Made by a program: the position numbers and the translations under genes
DNA from: Ectopseudomonas oleovorans
Lineage (GTDB): Bacteria; Pseudomonadota; Gammaproteobacteria; Pseudomonadales; Pseudomonadaceae
Assembly: GCF_003052605.1 (NCBI RefSeq)
Contig: NZ_QASO01000130.1
Location: forward strand, 62,001-126,000
Direction of reading: 5' to 3'
Length of the DNA: 64,000 bases
The notes under the pieces: generated by a model
What the model was told of the DNA's origin: nothing
Seen by the model: the letters and a program-made list of their open reading frames with translations, nothing else
Databases searched by the model: none
In this document: piece after piece, positions 25,705 to 35,439 of the stretch
Layout of the letters: each line of letters starts with the position of its first letter
Numbering within the stretch: position 1 is the first letter of the stretch

Positions 25705-27072
25705 ATGCAATTTGCCGATCCCCAGGAAGCCCGCGACTTCCTCGAACGCCACCCCGAGGTGCGCAGCATCGAGCTGATGCTGATCGACGCCAACGGCATC
25801 CCGCGCGGCAAGCTGCTGCATCGCGACGAGCTGCTGGCCATCTACGAAAACGGCCGACCGCTGCCCAGCTCGATCCTGTCGCTGACCATCCAGGGCGAGG
25901 ACGTCGAGGAAAGCGGCCTGGTCTGGGAAGTGGCCGACGCCGACTGCTGGACCTACCCGCTGCCCGGCAGCCTGACCCTGCAACCCTGGCGCGTGGTGCC
26001 CACCGGCCAGGTGCAGGTGAGCATGCACCCGACCCAGGGTCTGCCGGCCACGCCGGGCGACCCACGCCACGTGCTGGTACGTGCCATCGAGGCGCTCAAG
26101 GCCGATGGTTATCACCCGGTAATGGCGGTGGAGCTGGAGTTCTACCTGCTGGACAAGCAGCGTGACGCCAATGGCCGCCCACAGCCCGCCGTACAGATGA
26201 ACGGCGTGCGCCCACAGGCGCCGCAGGTCTACGGCGTGTACGAGCTGGAGCAGATGCAGCCGTTCCTCGACGACCTCTACGCCGCCTGCGAGGCGCAGGG
26301 CCTGCCGGTGCGCACGGCCATCTCCGAATACGCGCCGGGCCAGCTCGAGCTGACCCTGGAGCACCGTTTCGATGCACTGCAGGCGGTAGACGAAGGCGTA
26401 CGCTACAAGCGCCTGGTCAAGGGCGTGGCCAACAAACACGGCTTGCAGGCCTGCTTCATGGCCAAGCCGTTCGGCGACCTGGCTGGCAGCGGCATGCATA
26501 TGCACGTGTCGCTGGCCGATGCCGAGGGCAACAACCTGATGGCATCGGAAGACCCACAAGGCACGCCGCTGCTGCGCCATGCCATTGGCGGCATGATGAC
26601 AACGCTGGGCGATGCCATGGCGATCTTCTGCCCCAACGCCAACTCCTTCCGCCGCTTCCAGGCCAACAGCTACGCGCCGCTGGCCAAGAGCTGGGGGGTG
26701 AACAACCGCACCGTGTCATTCCGCGTTCCCGGCGGGCCGGCCAACAGTCGCCATGTCGAGCACCGCATCTGCGGTGCCGATGCCAACCCCTATCTGGCGG
26801 CAGCCGCGATCCTCGCCGGCATCCACAAGGGCATCCGCGAGCAGCTCGACCCAGGCGCAGCCATCGTCGGCAATGGCTACGAACAGGCCCGTGAAACCCT
26901 GCCCACCGACTGGCTCACCGCCCTGCGCAACCTGGAAGATTCGAGCTGGGCACGCGAAGCGCTAGGCGAGGACTTCCTCAGGGTATTCCTGGCGATCAAG
27001 TGGGCCGAGTTCCGTCAGTTCATGGGCGAAGTGGGCGAGCAGGATTGGCGTTGGTATCTGACTCACGCCTGA
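25705..27072 (+). CDS. Glutamine synthetase family protein, gamma-glutamylpolyamine synthetase-like
   Basis: This 455-residue enzyme of the type I glutamine synthetase fold has metal/ATP motifs VELEFYLL (about 143-150), AISEYAPGQLELTLEH, GSGMHMHVSL and NSFRRFQANSYAPLAKSWGVNNRT. These features, and the short length lacking the adenylylation loop, match the PuuA/PauA-type ligases that join glutamate to putrescine, spermidine or other amines. Pseudomonas has several paralogues; which amine this one uses is not clear. ATG 25705 follows AAGCAAGGACACCACC. It is the second gene of the GntR-controlled block. Confidence 0.88.
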   Translation: MQFADPQEARDFLERHPEVRSIELMLIDANGIPRGKLLHRDELLAIYENGRPLPSSILSLTIQGEDVEESGLVWEVADADCWTYPLPGSLTLQPWRVVPTGQVQVSMHPTQGLPATPGDPRHVLVRAIEALKADGYHPVMAVELEFYLLDKQRDANGRPQPAVQMNGVRPQAPQVYGVYELEQMQPFLDDLYAACEAQGLPVRTAISEYAPGQLELTLEHRFDALQAVDEGVRYKRLVKGVANKHGLQACFMAKPFGDLAGSGMHMHVSLADAEGNNLMASEDPQGTPLLRHAIGGMMTTLGDAMAIFCPNANSFRRFQANSYAPLAKSWGVNNRTVSFRVPGGPANSRHVEHRICGADANPYLAAAAILAGIHKGIREQLDPGAAIVGNGYEQARETLPTDWLTALRNLEDSSWAREALGEDFLRVFLAIKWAEFRQFMGEVGEQDWRWYLTHA

Positions 27073-27119
27073 TCGTCGCGGACGATAAGTTGGCGGCGAG
27101 CCCTGCCGCACACCCTTAT

Positions 27120-28382
27120 CTACAGCGGCATGCAGCGCCCATTGAATCCTGCCTCGTGCGGGCCGTCGAAGCATAGCTGGCCTTGTCCGTCGGGTTCGGC
27201 CAGCTGTGTCGGATGGTAGGGGTTGCGGGCATCCGGCATCTTGGCCAGCTGCTCGGCATCGAAAGGCCCCGGAGGCAGGCTCACCACCACGGCCAGCAAA
27301 CGGCGCTTGGCCTCCAGGTCATGCAAACGCCCGGCATACCGGCGCATGTCAGGGCCGGCAACGGTCAGCAGGATATTGCCGGCCCGGTTGCGTATGCCGC
27401 CAACCGAGGCCGGCCCGGGAGCCGGCTCCTGCATCGCTGCGGCAAACGCCTCTGGCTCCAGCTGCGACAACTGCACAGCCCGCGCATACGGCGCCAGGCT
27501 GGCGTTGATGGTCATCTGCGGGCGGAAGAACAGCTGCAGGCCAAGGTATTCCCGGCCGGAGACGCTCTCCGGCAGTTGCGCATACATCTGCGCGATACCG
27601 TAGAACTCGCGCTGCATGGGCTTGAGCAGCGAGCGCTCGTCCACGCTGAACGGCTTCGGAACCGACGGGCGCGGGATCAGCCCCTGGCGATACAGGCGGA
27701 CCTGCCATTCCAGATTGCGGTTTACCAACACGCCCAGCAGCATCTTCAGCACCAGGTTGTCCGCACGCGCCAGTTGCTGGCGCAGTAGCCTGAGCTCCTC
27801 GCGCAGCCCTCCCTGTGCCACATCACCCTGACCATCACGGGCCATTTGCAGCATCAGTAGATTGAGCACCTGCTGGCCCGCGTACACATAAGTGAGTCGC
27901 GGTACCGGCTCGGCGACACTCACCGAGGTCAGCGTGCGGTAGTCGTCCATGTTGAGAAAATCCCAGTAGCGCCGCTGCAGAGCGAACCAATCGGGGGCGA
28001 TACGGCTGCCCAGGTCGGCCTGTGCCAGCAGGCTGTCGAAGCAGCCGAGCGCCTCGATTCGGCAGAACAGTCGCCCTTCTGGCAACGACAGGCTGGCAAC
28101 GGTCGGCCCCGAATAATCGCTATCGGTCACGCCGCGCCCGGCGTACCAGCGCTCGTAGTGCTGCAGACGGGCCTTACCCAGTGCCTCGGGCTGCTCATCG
28201 AAAGGCGCATCGATCCCGTTGAGGAAAAGGTACGCGCGGCTTTCGCCGGTCGCCGCCTGCACCTGCTGCTGCCAGTCCTGCACCTGAGTGCCAAGCGGCT
28301 CATCACGCAGCCAGGCGCTGCCACCGACCAGCAGCGCCAGCGCCAGAATCACAGCACCCAGCAGGCCATCCCGTCGGCTCAC
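27120..28382 (-). CDS. Uncharacterised membrane-anchored protein
   Basis: The 420-residue protein begins with an N-terminal membrane anchor (about 6-24, LLGAVILALALLVGGSAWL) and has a large periplasmic region. It starts at GTG 28382, overlapping the stop of the preceding gene by 4 nt (GTGA). The body is Leu/Arg/Gln-rich and mostly helical, with two Cys in FCRIEALGCFDSL and a final CFDGPHEAGFNGRC. I do not recognise a family. Translational coupling suggests it works with the small TPR-like periplasmic protein upstream. Confidence 0.7.
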   Translation of the reverse strand: MSRRDGLLGAVILALALLVGGSAWLRDEPLGTQVQDWQQQVQAATGESRAYLFLNGIDAPFDEQPEALGKARLQHYERWYAGRGVTDSDYSGPTVASLSLPEGRLFCRIEALGCFDSLLAQADLGSRIAPDWFALQRRYWDFLNMDDYRTLTSVSVAEPVPRLTYVYAGQQVLNLLMLQMARDGQGDVAQGGLREELRLLRQQLARADNLVLKMLLGVLVNRNLEWQVRLYRQGLIPRPSVPKPFSVDERSLLKPMQREFYGIAQMYAQLPESVSGREYLGLQLFFRPQMTINASLAPYARAVQLSQLEPEAFAAAMQEPAPGPASVGGIRNRAGNILLTVAGPDMRRYAGRLHDLEAKRRLLAVVVSLPPGPFDAEQLAKMPDARNPYHPTQLAEPDGQGQLCFDGPHEAGFNGRCMPL

Positions 28383-29098
28383 TGACGCACCTGCGCATCG
28401 ACCTTGATGTAGTCGCCCGCCACGCTGATGCCCATGCCGCCATAGTCCTGGCAGCCATCGGCGAACACTTCCAGCACGCGCAGCGAGATTCCCTCGCGCA
28501 GCAGACTCACCGCGCAACCAGCATTCAGCGCGGCATCCTCCAGGCGCATCTGCACAGCGTCGCCGACCAGCTTGCCCTCAAGCTCACCGACGGCCGCCGG
28601 GCCGTACTCCTCGACCCGCGCCCCCGCGCGCAACGGCGCGAAGCTGGCGTGATAACCGCCGCCAGGAATCTCGCTGATCTGCAGTTCGCTCCACACCGCC
28701 TGGCCGCTGTAGCGCAGGTAGCGGCCTACCGGGCTGGCACTCAGTGCCGGGTAATCCAGCGCCTGGCTGACCTTGATCAGGTTGTGCCGCGTTGCCGAAC
28801 CGTAAAGGTTGGTGTCCAGTGCCAACTGCAGCCAGGCGCGGGCCATGCCGGCGTCATCGGCGCGCAGGTTGGCCAACATCAGATTGTTAACGGCGAGCTC
28901 GAGCCCAGCTTCATCTTCGTTCTCGACGCGACGCAGCTGACGTTCGAAGGACTCGATGGCCGCCTCGAAACGACCGGCCTGATAGGCGGCCGTGCCCTCC
29001 TGGTTGCACTGCGCCGGTGTATCGCACGTTTGTTCGGCCATTACCGGCAGGGCGAGCAGGCCAAACAACATAAGGGGAATGTGGCGCAAGGGCATCAT
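28379..29098 (-). CDS. Periplasmic protein with TPR/Sel1-like N-terminal part, function unknown
   Basis: This 239-residue secreted protein has a signal peptide (HIPLMLFGLLALPVMA) followed by CDTPAQCNQEGTAAYQAGRFEAAIESFERQLRRVE, a TPR-like helical pair. A beta-rich C-terminal half follows (GRYLRYSGQAVWSELQISEIPGGGYHASFAPLR). Two adjacent ATGs at 29098 and 29095 follow AGGA. It is the first gene of a two-gene unit with the membrane-anchored protein at 27120-28382. The biological role is unknown. Confidence 0.72.
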   Translation of the reverse strand: MMPLRHIPLMLFGLLALPVMAEQTCDTPAQCNQEGTAAYQAGRFEAAIESFERQLRRVENEDEAGLELAVNNLMLANLRADDAGMARAWLQLALDTNLYGSATRHNLIKVSQALDYPALSASPVGRYLRYSGQAVWSELQISEIPGGGYHASFAPLRAGARVEEYGPAAVGELEGKLVGDAVQMRLEDAALNAGCAVSLLREGISLRVLEVFADGCQDYGGMGISVAGDYIKVDAQVRQ

Positions 29099-29182
29099 CT
29101 GGCATCCTAACCAAGCTAAACCCCATATTAGCCGGGCAACGCACAGCGCGGCAGCGCACAGCCTCCCAATTTCGGAGTCACC

Positions 29183-29674
29183 ATGGAAGCCGGAACCGCA
29201 CAACTCACGATGACCGTACTGATGACCCCAGACATGGCCAACTTCTCGGGCAACGTCCACGGCGGTACGCTGCTCAAATACATGGACGAAGTCGCCTACG
29301 CCTGCGCCAGCCGCTACGCAGGGCGCTATGTGGTGACGCTGTCGGTGGATCAGGTGATCTTTCGCGAGCCGGTGCATGTCGGCGAAATGGTCACCTTCCT
29401 CGCCTCGGTCAACTATTGCGGTCGCACCTCCATGGAAGTCGGCATCAAGGTGATCACCGAGAACATCCGCGAACGCTCGGTACGCCATACCAACAGCAGC
29501 TTCTTCACCATGGTGGCGATGGACGAGCAGGGTCGCCCGGCAGTGGTGCCCGAACTGCACCCGGACACACCCGACGGCCTGCGCCGTCAGCGCCAGGCCA
29601 AACAGCGCCGGCAGATTCGTGAAGAGCTGCAACAGCGCTACCAGGCGTTGAGCGACGAAAAGAACCTGGCATAG
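29183..29674 (+). CDS. Acyl-CoA thioesterase (hotdog fold, YciA/BACH-like)
   Basis: The 163-residue single hotdog domain has the catalytic signature NVHGGTLLKYMDEVAYACASRYAG (about 24-47, with the catalytic Asp in MDEVA). VTLSVDQVIFREPVHVGEMV and NSSFFTMVAMDEQGRP follow. It hydrolyses acyl-CoA thioesters in the cytoplasm. Chain-length preference cannot be read from sequence. The C-terminal Arg/Gln-rich helix is typical of this subgroup. Confidence 0.9.
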   Translation: MEAGTAQLTMTVLMTPDMANFSGNVHGGTLLKYMDEVAYACASRYAGRYVVTLSVDQVIFREPVHVGEMVTFLASVNYCGRTSMEVGIKVITENIRERSVRHTNSSFFTMVAMDEQGRPAVVPELHPDTPDGLRRQRQAKQRRQIREELQQRYQALSDEKNLA

Positions 29675-29702
29675 GGTCGTAACGGGCGGGCCATCGCCCC
29701 CT

Positions 29703-30236
29703 TCAATCGTGACCGATATAGAACAGCAGCTCGCGGCGCTGCGGATGATCCTTGAGCCAGGTACGAATCTCGTCGGCGCGAGCGATGGCTTCCTCGCCGG
29801 CGATGCGGCTGAAGCGCTCACGTCGGGCCTGCTCGCTGGCCTGCTGGCGCACCTGGCGCTGCCAGGCGTCGGTGAAGATCGCCGGCATGCGCTGGCTCAG
29901 CTCCAGGGCCTTGAGCAATTGCCATTCGCCACTGTCCAGCCAGGCTTCGTCGCAAGTACCGCATAGGTCGAGACGGTTGGCACGGGTGCCGCTGAACTGA
30001 AACTTGCTCATCAGCTTGGCGCACTTGGGGCAACTCAGGGCATGACTGGTTTCGCCCGCTTCGGCCTCGGCGGCCAGCTCAACTGATGTCTCGTGTGCTG
30101 GCTGGCGCTCGGCCCAGTCGCGGTAGTGCAGCAGGCTGACCAGTGTGCCTTGGCACTGTGCACAGCCATGGCCAAGCAGGCCATCTTCGAGTCTTGCTGG
30201 TTGCAGGCGAGTCGTACGGCAGGCGGGGCAATGCAT
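29703..30236 (-). CDS. Zinc-ribbon (TFIIB-type) protein
   Basis: The 177-residue protein has two zinc-ribbon modules. CPAC...CAQC is near residues 3-27, and CPKC...CGTC (about 70-95, followed by DEAWLDSGEWQLLKALEL) is the zf-TFIIB signature. The C-terminal half is helical and charged. Such proteins are common and uncharacterised in Pseudomonas. The function is unknown; nucleic-acid or protein contact through the ribbons is plausible. Confidence 0.8.
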   Translation of the reverse strand: MHCPACRTTRLQPARLEDGLLGHGCAQCQGTLVSLLHYRDWAERQPAHETSVELAAEAEAGETSHALSCPKCAKLMSKFQFSGTRANRLDLCGTCDEAWLDSGEWQLLKALELSQRMPAIFTDAWQRQVRQQASEQARRERFSRIAGEEAIARADEIRTWLKDHPQRRELLFYIGHD

Positions 30237-30274
30237 GGTGACGTCCTTTTCCTATTGAGTGCGCGAACGCTAAT

Positions 30275-30329
30275 CTAGGGTCTGTTGCCGTTTCGCGCAC
30301 GGCCGCGACGAAACGGCAACAGACCCTAG
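30275..30329. repeat. 55-bp palindrome with 21-bp perfect arms
   Basis: CTAGGGTCTGTTGCCGTTTCG (30275-30295) is followed after 13 nt by its exact complement (30309-30329). CTAG occurs at both outer ends, as a 4-bp target duplication would give. The terminal GGGTCTG...CCGTTTCG resembles the ends of the element inserted in dksA2. There is no T-run, so it is not an ordinary terminator. Confidence 0.8.
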
Positions 30330-30408
30330 GGCAAATACGAGAGCAAGAGCGACCCTGAGAACTACTTGGCGGATAAGCTAAGCTCTGTCTCCCGGATCTG
30401 GAGTCGTC

Positions 30409-30804
30409 ATGATCAACCTGTTCGATGTCTTCCTGCTGATGCTGTTCGCTGCCGTCTGCGCCTGGCTGTGGCGCGGCCATGGTATTCGCGAGCGTGCACT
30501 GGCGTTCGCCAAGCAGCACTGCGCCAAGCTCGACGTGGAGTTGCTCGACGGTGCCGTGGCGCTGCGCCGCCTGGCCATCCAGCGCGACGGCAAGGGCCAC
30601 CGGCGCCTGGCGCGACTCTATGACTTCGAGTTCACCGTCACCGGCGAGCAACGACTGCGCGGGCATATCAGCATGTTCGGCCCGCATCTCGGCCGCATCG
30701 AACTGCAGCCCCATCCGATACTGGAGCCGCAACCCGAGCCGGTTGCGGTGCAGCAGCCAGGCAACGTCATCCGCCTGGAAGACTGGCGGCGCAAGGCGCA
30801 GTAG
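30409..30804 (+). CDS. DUF3301 family membrane protein
   Basis: The 131-residue protein has one N-terminal membrane helix (about 3-20, LFDVFLLMLFAAVCAWLW) and a small cytoplasmic domain (RLARLYDFEFTVTGEQRLRGHISMFG) characteristic of DUF3301. It ends in a Pro/Glu-rich tail and VIRLEDWRRKAQ. Function is unknown; it is a conserved gammaproteobacterial family. GGAGTCGTC precedes the ATG. Confidence 0.78.
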   Translation: MINLFDVFLLMLFAAVCAWLWRGHGIRERALAFAKQHCAKLDVELLDGAVALRRLAIQRDGKGHRRLARLYDFEFTVTGEQRLRGHISMFGPHLGRIELQPHPILEPQPEPVAVQQPGNVIRLEDWRRKAQ

Positions 30805-30823
30805 AGCAGCGTGCAGCCTCAAT

Positions 30824-30882
30824 CGTAGGAGCCGGCTTGCCGGTGATATTCGCTACTTGATCGCCGGCAAGCCGGCTCCTAC
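30824..30882. repeat. REP-type inverted repeat
   Basis: GTAGGAGCCGGCTTGCCGG and CCGGCAAGCCGGCTCCTAC form a palindrome around about 20 nt between DUF3301 and the convergent hydrolase gene. Confidence 0.75.
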
Positions 30883-30898
30883 ATGATGTAGAGATCTA

Positions 30899-31777
30899 TC
30901 AGCTGCGCTGCAGCAGAAAGTCAGCCACGCGCTCGGCGCTGTCTGCCGGTTGCTCCTGCATGAAGCAGTGCCCACCCGGCACCACCTGACTGCGCACATG
31001 GGGGTTGCTCGCGCACCAGCGCGCCACGGACTTGGCAACGAAGGGATAGGTGCGTGAGCCGTGAATCACTTCGGTCGGCGTCGTCACCTTGGCCAGCGAA
31101 GGCCACAGGCGCCGCGGGAAGGACCCGAAAATATCCGCCTCGCGGCTGGGTCGACACTTGAGTTCGACACCGCCCTCGACCTCCTTCAGCGCATGCTCGA
31201 TATAGGCGTCGAATGCCGCCTCGTCCCAGCCACGGAACATGCCACGACCATGCAGTGCGGCGTGCGCGCTGGCACGATCCGGCCATTGCCGGCGGCGCTT
31301 CTGCGCCTTCTTCGCCATGCCGGTGCGCTGCGCCAGGCCGACCACGTCGGACAATGCCATCACCCCGATCATCGCTGGGCTAAATAGCACTGGATCGAGC
31401 AGCACGGCACGGCGGAACAGCTCGGGATGACGCGCCAGGATCAGGCTGGTGAGCACACCGCCGAAGCTGTGACCAAGGGCGAAGCGCGGCACGTCGCCGA
31501 ACGGTCCTCGCAGGGTATCGAAGGCCTCCACCGCCAGCTCAGCGTTGCGGTTCCAGCCGTGAAAGCGGCCGCCATGGTCGCTGTCACCATGGCCCTGCAC
31601 ATCGCACAGCCATAGGTCGAAGTCCTCGGCCAGCAGCGCCAGCATCGGCGTGTAGACACGCCCGCAATAGCCATTGCCGTGCAGGAAATGCAGCAGCGGC
31701 TTGCCCGACGGCGGCGTGTGCCAGCCACGCAGGGTGAAACCGGCAGAGGTGTCATGAGACCAGGGCAGCAGTTGCAT
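30899..31777 (-). CDS. Alpha/beta hydrolase
   Basis: This 292-residue alpha/beta-hydrolase has the oxyanion-loop region LHFLHGNGYCGRVY, the nucleophile elbow GHSFGG (near residues 101-106, Ser103) and a late catalytic His in PGGHCFMQE. It probably hydrolyses an ester or related bond in the cytoplasm. No substrate is indicated. It is convergent with DUF3301 and followed upstream by the COG0523 GTPase in the same direction. Confidence 0.85.
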   Translation of the reverse strand: MQLLPWSHDTSAGFTLRGWHTPPSGKPLLHFLHGNGYCGRVYTPMLALLAEDFDLWLCDVQGHGDSDHGGRFHGWNRNAELAVEAFDTLRGPFGDVPRFALGHSFGGVLTSLILARHPELFRRAVLLDPVLFSPAMIGVMALSDVVGLAQRTGMAKKAQKRRRQWPDRASAHAALHGRGMFRGWDEAAFDAYIEHALKEVEGGVELKCRPSREADIFGSFPRRLWPSLAKVTTPTEVIHGSRTYPFVAKSVARWCASNPHVRSQVVPGGHCFMQEQPADSAERVADFLLQRS

Positions 31778-31811
31778 TGAGGTTATCCACAGCGACGAAA
31801 GCGCGGCGAGT

Positions 31812-32792
31812 TTAGCAGTCTGTCGCCCGGATTCGACAGGTGGCGAAGGAGGTAGTCAGCACGTCGACGCTCTGTGCCTGATCGAAGATCAGCTCCAACC
31901 GTGAGTCCCTGCGCCATTCGCTCGGACTCCAGGCCGCCAACGCTTGCCCCTGCAAGGCATTCAACGAGTGCCAGCCTGCGGCACCATGCAGCACGGCCTT
32001 GGCCCTGCGCCAACCCAGGCTTTGCAGCCAGCGGCTGACCTGCTCGAGGTCGAAACGCTGGCTCGGGTGCCAGCGCCAGCCGATACTCCAGCCTTCGACC
32101 TGATCCTGCACCTGGCAGACAGGCTCGGCGGCGTTGCGCCAGATCTGCGCCAGGCCGGGTGCAGCTGTGGGTAACTCGGCGCTCACCCCGATGGGCGAGG
32201 CCTGCGCCGCCAGCCCCGGCAACAGGGCCAGGTCGAGCCGGCCCTGCGCGGTCCAGTGCAGCGGCACGGATGGCAGATCGGTAGCAATCCGCGCTCGCGC
32301 CTCGGCGTCCAAGCCTTCGCTCTTGTTCAACAGCAGCAAGCCGGCCTCAGCCAGCGCCTGACGCTGCACGTCCGGCAGCGGCTGACCGCTAGCCAGCGCG
32401 GCAGCATCCAGCACCATCAGTGCCGGTTGCATGGCCAACACATCGAGCCAGGGCGGCTGGCGCAATTGCGCCAGCACCTGCGCCGGATGCCCCAGGCCTG
32501 ACGGCTCGATCAGCAGGCGGTCGGGCCTGGCCTTGCGCAGCAGGCGCCCGAGGCCGACCTGAAACGGCGCGCCATTGACGCAGCACAGGCAACCACCTGC
32601 CACTTCGGCCATGGCAATGCCGTCGTCGCCCTGCTCGAGCAAGGCGGCGTCCAGACCGATCTGGCCGAATTCGTTGATCAGCACCGCCCAGCGCTCGCCC
32701 GCCGGTTTCTGCGCCAGCAGGTGACGGATCAACGTGGTCTTGCCGGCACCGAGCGGGCCGGCAATGAGGTGGGTAGGGATTTGACTGAGCAT
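31812..32792 (-). CDS. COG0523 (CobW/YjiA-type) GTPase, putative metallochaperone
   Basis: The 326-residue G3E GTPase has a P-loop GPLGAGKTT at about 12-20, the metal-binding CXCC motif in GGCLCCVNG, the NKSE/D-type guanine-specificity region (LLLLNKSEGLD) and a C-terminal CobW_C domain. It is shorter than the ZigA-type protein at 34220-35425. COG0523 proteins insert or traffic zinc or related metals. No clear Zur box is seen upstream, in contrast to the cluster at 33.5-36.8 kb. Confidence 0.87.
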   Translation of the reverse strand: MLSQIPTHLIAGPLGAGKTTLIRHLLAQKPAGERWAVLINEFGQIGLDAALLEQGDDGIAMAEVAGGCLCCVNGAPFQVGLGRLLRKARPDRLLIEPSGLGHPAQVLAQLRQPPWLDVLAMQPALMVLDAAALASGQPLPDVQRQALAEAGLLLLNKSEGLDAEARARIATDLPSVPLHWTAQGRLDLALLPGLAAQASPIGVSAELPTAAPGLAQIWRNAAEPVCQVQDQVEGWSIGWRWHPSQRFDLEQVSRWLQSLGWRRAKAVLHGAAGWHSLNALQGQALAAWSPSEWRRDSRLELIFDQAQSVDVLTTSFATCRIRATDC

Positions 32793-32887
32793 GAATGTAT
32801 GTTCGGTGGTTCGCCAGACAAGTGCCATCACAGACTGCGATTAAGCAGCATGTTAGATTCGCCGGCAGTTTTTCGGGAGTCGAAACG

Positions 32888-33238
32888 ATGCGTGCATGGC
32901 TGTTGCTGTTTTCCCTGCTGCCGGGCCTGGCCCTGGCCGAAGCCTGCGTGGTGCATAGCCAGGCCGAACGCCTGGACGTGAAGGTCTGCCAGGAGAATCG
33001 CAACATCCCCGCCACGCTGTTTCGCGAGGGCTTCTGCCAGCCGCAGTTGCAAGGCCAGACGGTCGAGGTGGAGTTCGTCGAGCAGTGCCCCAAGGGTGCC
33101 CACGGCGTCTGCCAGAACGCGCGCGCCGGCAGCGGTATGTACCTGCAGGACATCCACTACTACGGCGTGGCCAGCGACGCGTTGTACCTGGAGCCGGCCT
33201 GCAAGACACAGTATCAGGGCCAGTGGATCAAGCCCTGA
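32888..33238 (+). CDS. Small secreted cysteine-containing protein
   Basis: The 116-residue protein has a signal peptide (MRAWLLLFSLLPGLALA) and a mature region with six cysteines (ACVV, VCQEN, FCQPQ, QCPKG, VCQNA, ACKTQ). These suggest a disulphide-stabilised periplasmic protein. GGGAGTCGAAACG precedes the ATG. I do not recognise a named family. It diverges from the COG0523 GTPase within the zinc-related neighbourhood, so a metal-related role is possible but unproven. Confidence 0.72.
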   Translation: MRAWLLLFSLLPGLALAEACVVHSQAERLDVKVCQENRNIPATLFREGFCQPQLQGQTVEVEFVEQCPKGAHGVCQNARAGSGMYLQDIHYYGVASDALYLEPACKTQYQGQWIKP

Positions 33239-33248
33239 GCCGAGTGTT

Positions 33249-33301
33249 GTAGGGCGGGTGCAACCCGCCACTCCCTGCTTGGCGGGTTGCACCCGCCCTA
33301 C
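33249..33301. repeat. Perfect 22-bp inverted repeat
   Basis: Two 22-bp arms (GTAGGGCGGGTGCAACCCGC plus CA at 33249-33270, and its complement at 33280-33301) enclose a 9-nt loop just after the small secreted gene. It belongs to the GTAGGGCGGGT extragenic family. Confidence 0.75.
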
Positions 33302-33319
33302 GCGGAAACGCTGACATCA

Positions 33320-33438
33320 AACTTTCACCCAACAGGCGCCTAATGACCTCGGGTACCTCACGTAACCCTCATGCCGAGTCACGCGTCGGCATGATCTCTT
33401 GGTGCTTAAGGCCGGGGCAGTCGCTCCGGCCTTTTTTT
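33320..33438 (+). ncRNA. Candidate small RNA or structured 3' region
   Basis: There is no open reading frame, yet the segment holds a perfect 8-bp hairpin CATGCCGA...TCGGCATG (33370-33393) followed by a strong rho-independent terminator (33408-33438). This is the layout of a small RNA ending in its own terminator. It could equally be the 3' untranslated end of the transcript from the small secreted gene. I recognise no named sRNA family and no certain promoter. Confidence 0.35.
33408..33438 (+). terminator. Rho-independent terminator
   Basis: AAGGCCGG and CCGGCCTT form an 8-bp GC-rich stem around a short loop, followed by seven T residues. Confidence 0.88.
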
Positions 33439-33468
33439 GTTATGCCCCATTGCAGTGGATCATTTCTC

Positions 33469-33556
33469 GTAGGAGCCGCGCCTCGCGGCGAATAGTGATC
33501 ACGCCGCAGGTTTCCTGAACAACCACGATCGCTTCGCCCCGAGGCGGGGCTCCTAC
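33469..33556. repeat. REP-type repeat pair
   Basis: GTAGGAGCCGCGCCTCGCGG faces CGCCCCGAGGCGGGGCTCCT about 50 nt later, ahead of the DUF1826 3' end. Confidence 0.7.
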
Positions 33557-33575
33557 CGTCGTCAGCGGGCGATAT

Positions 33576-34219
33576 TCAGGCCAACCAATCCAGGGTCAAC
33601 AGCAAGCGTCGCTGCCCGGCAGCCGGTTGCGGCGAACGGTGAATCAACCCACGCCCCTCGTTACCCTGCCACTTCTCGCCCTTGGCCAGCGCTACATGGC
33701 CGGCGTCGAGACGCTGGATCAACGCCTCGTCCTGCGGCTCGGCACCCGGTTGACCAAGCCGGCTGCGCGGCATCACGCCCTCCTCCAGCCAGTCGCTGCC
33801 GACACCGGCATAGCTGGTGATCAGCCGCAGCGGCACGTGGTCGACGTGAAAGCGCGGGCACATGGCCTTGTCCAGCGCGCGCAGGCGCAGGCCGATGCGC
33901 CGGGCATCGAGCAGGCAGGCGTAGGCCCGCACCAGCCAGACCACGTCGGCGAGAAAGGCCGCCTGGCCCGGCAGATCGGCGTACTGCGCCAGCAGGCCGT
34001 CGAGGTTCGGCTCGCTGTCCGGCTGCGCCAGCTCCAGGGTCATGGACTGCGCCAGCGGCTCACCTTGCGCCAGCAGCGCCTCGGCGAAGTCGGCGATCTG
34101 CGCCGGCAGGCGGCGCTGCCAGACCGCCAGGTTGACGCCGTCATGCAGCACCTCGCTGAGCACCTGGATATCCTCGCCCAGCACCTGCCGGGACACTTTC
34201 GGCAACTGCAGGGCGAACA

Positions 34220-34220
<1 letters not shown>
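33576..34220 (-). CDS. DUF1826 family protein of the zinc-starvation operon
   Basis: The 214-residue protein matches DUF1826 (VLHDGVNLAVWQRRLP; CPRFHVDHVPLRLITSYAGVGSDWLEE; IHRSPQPAAGQRRLLLTLDWL). The HVDH and late HRS residues could be metal ligands. Its ATG overlaps the zigA stop (TGATG), so it is co-translated as the last gene of dksA2-zigA-DUF1826. The family is known in Pseudomonas only as a member of zinc-responsive clusters; its biochemical role is not established. Confidence 0.85.
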
Positions 34221-35425
<1,205 letters not shown>

Positions 35426-35439
35426 GGGGTGTTCCTCGT

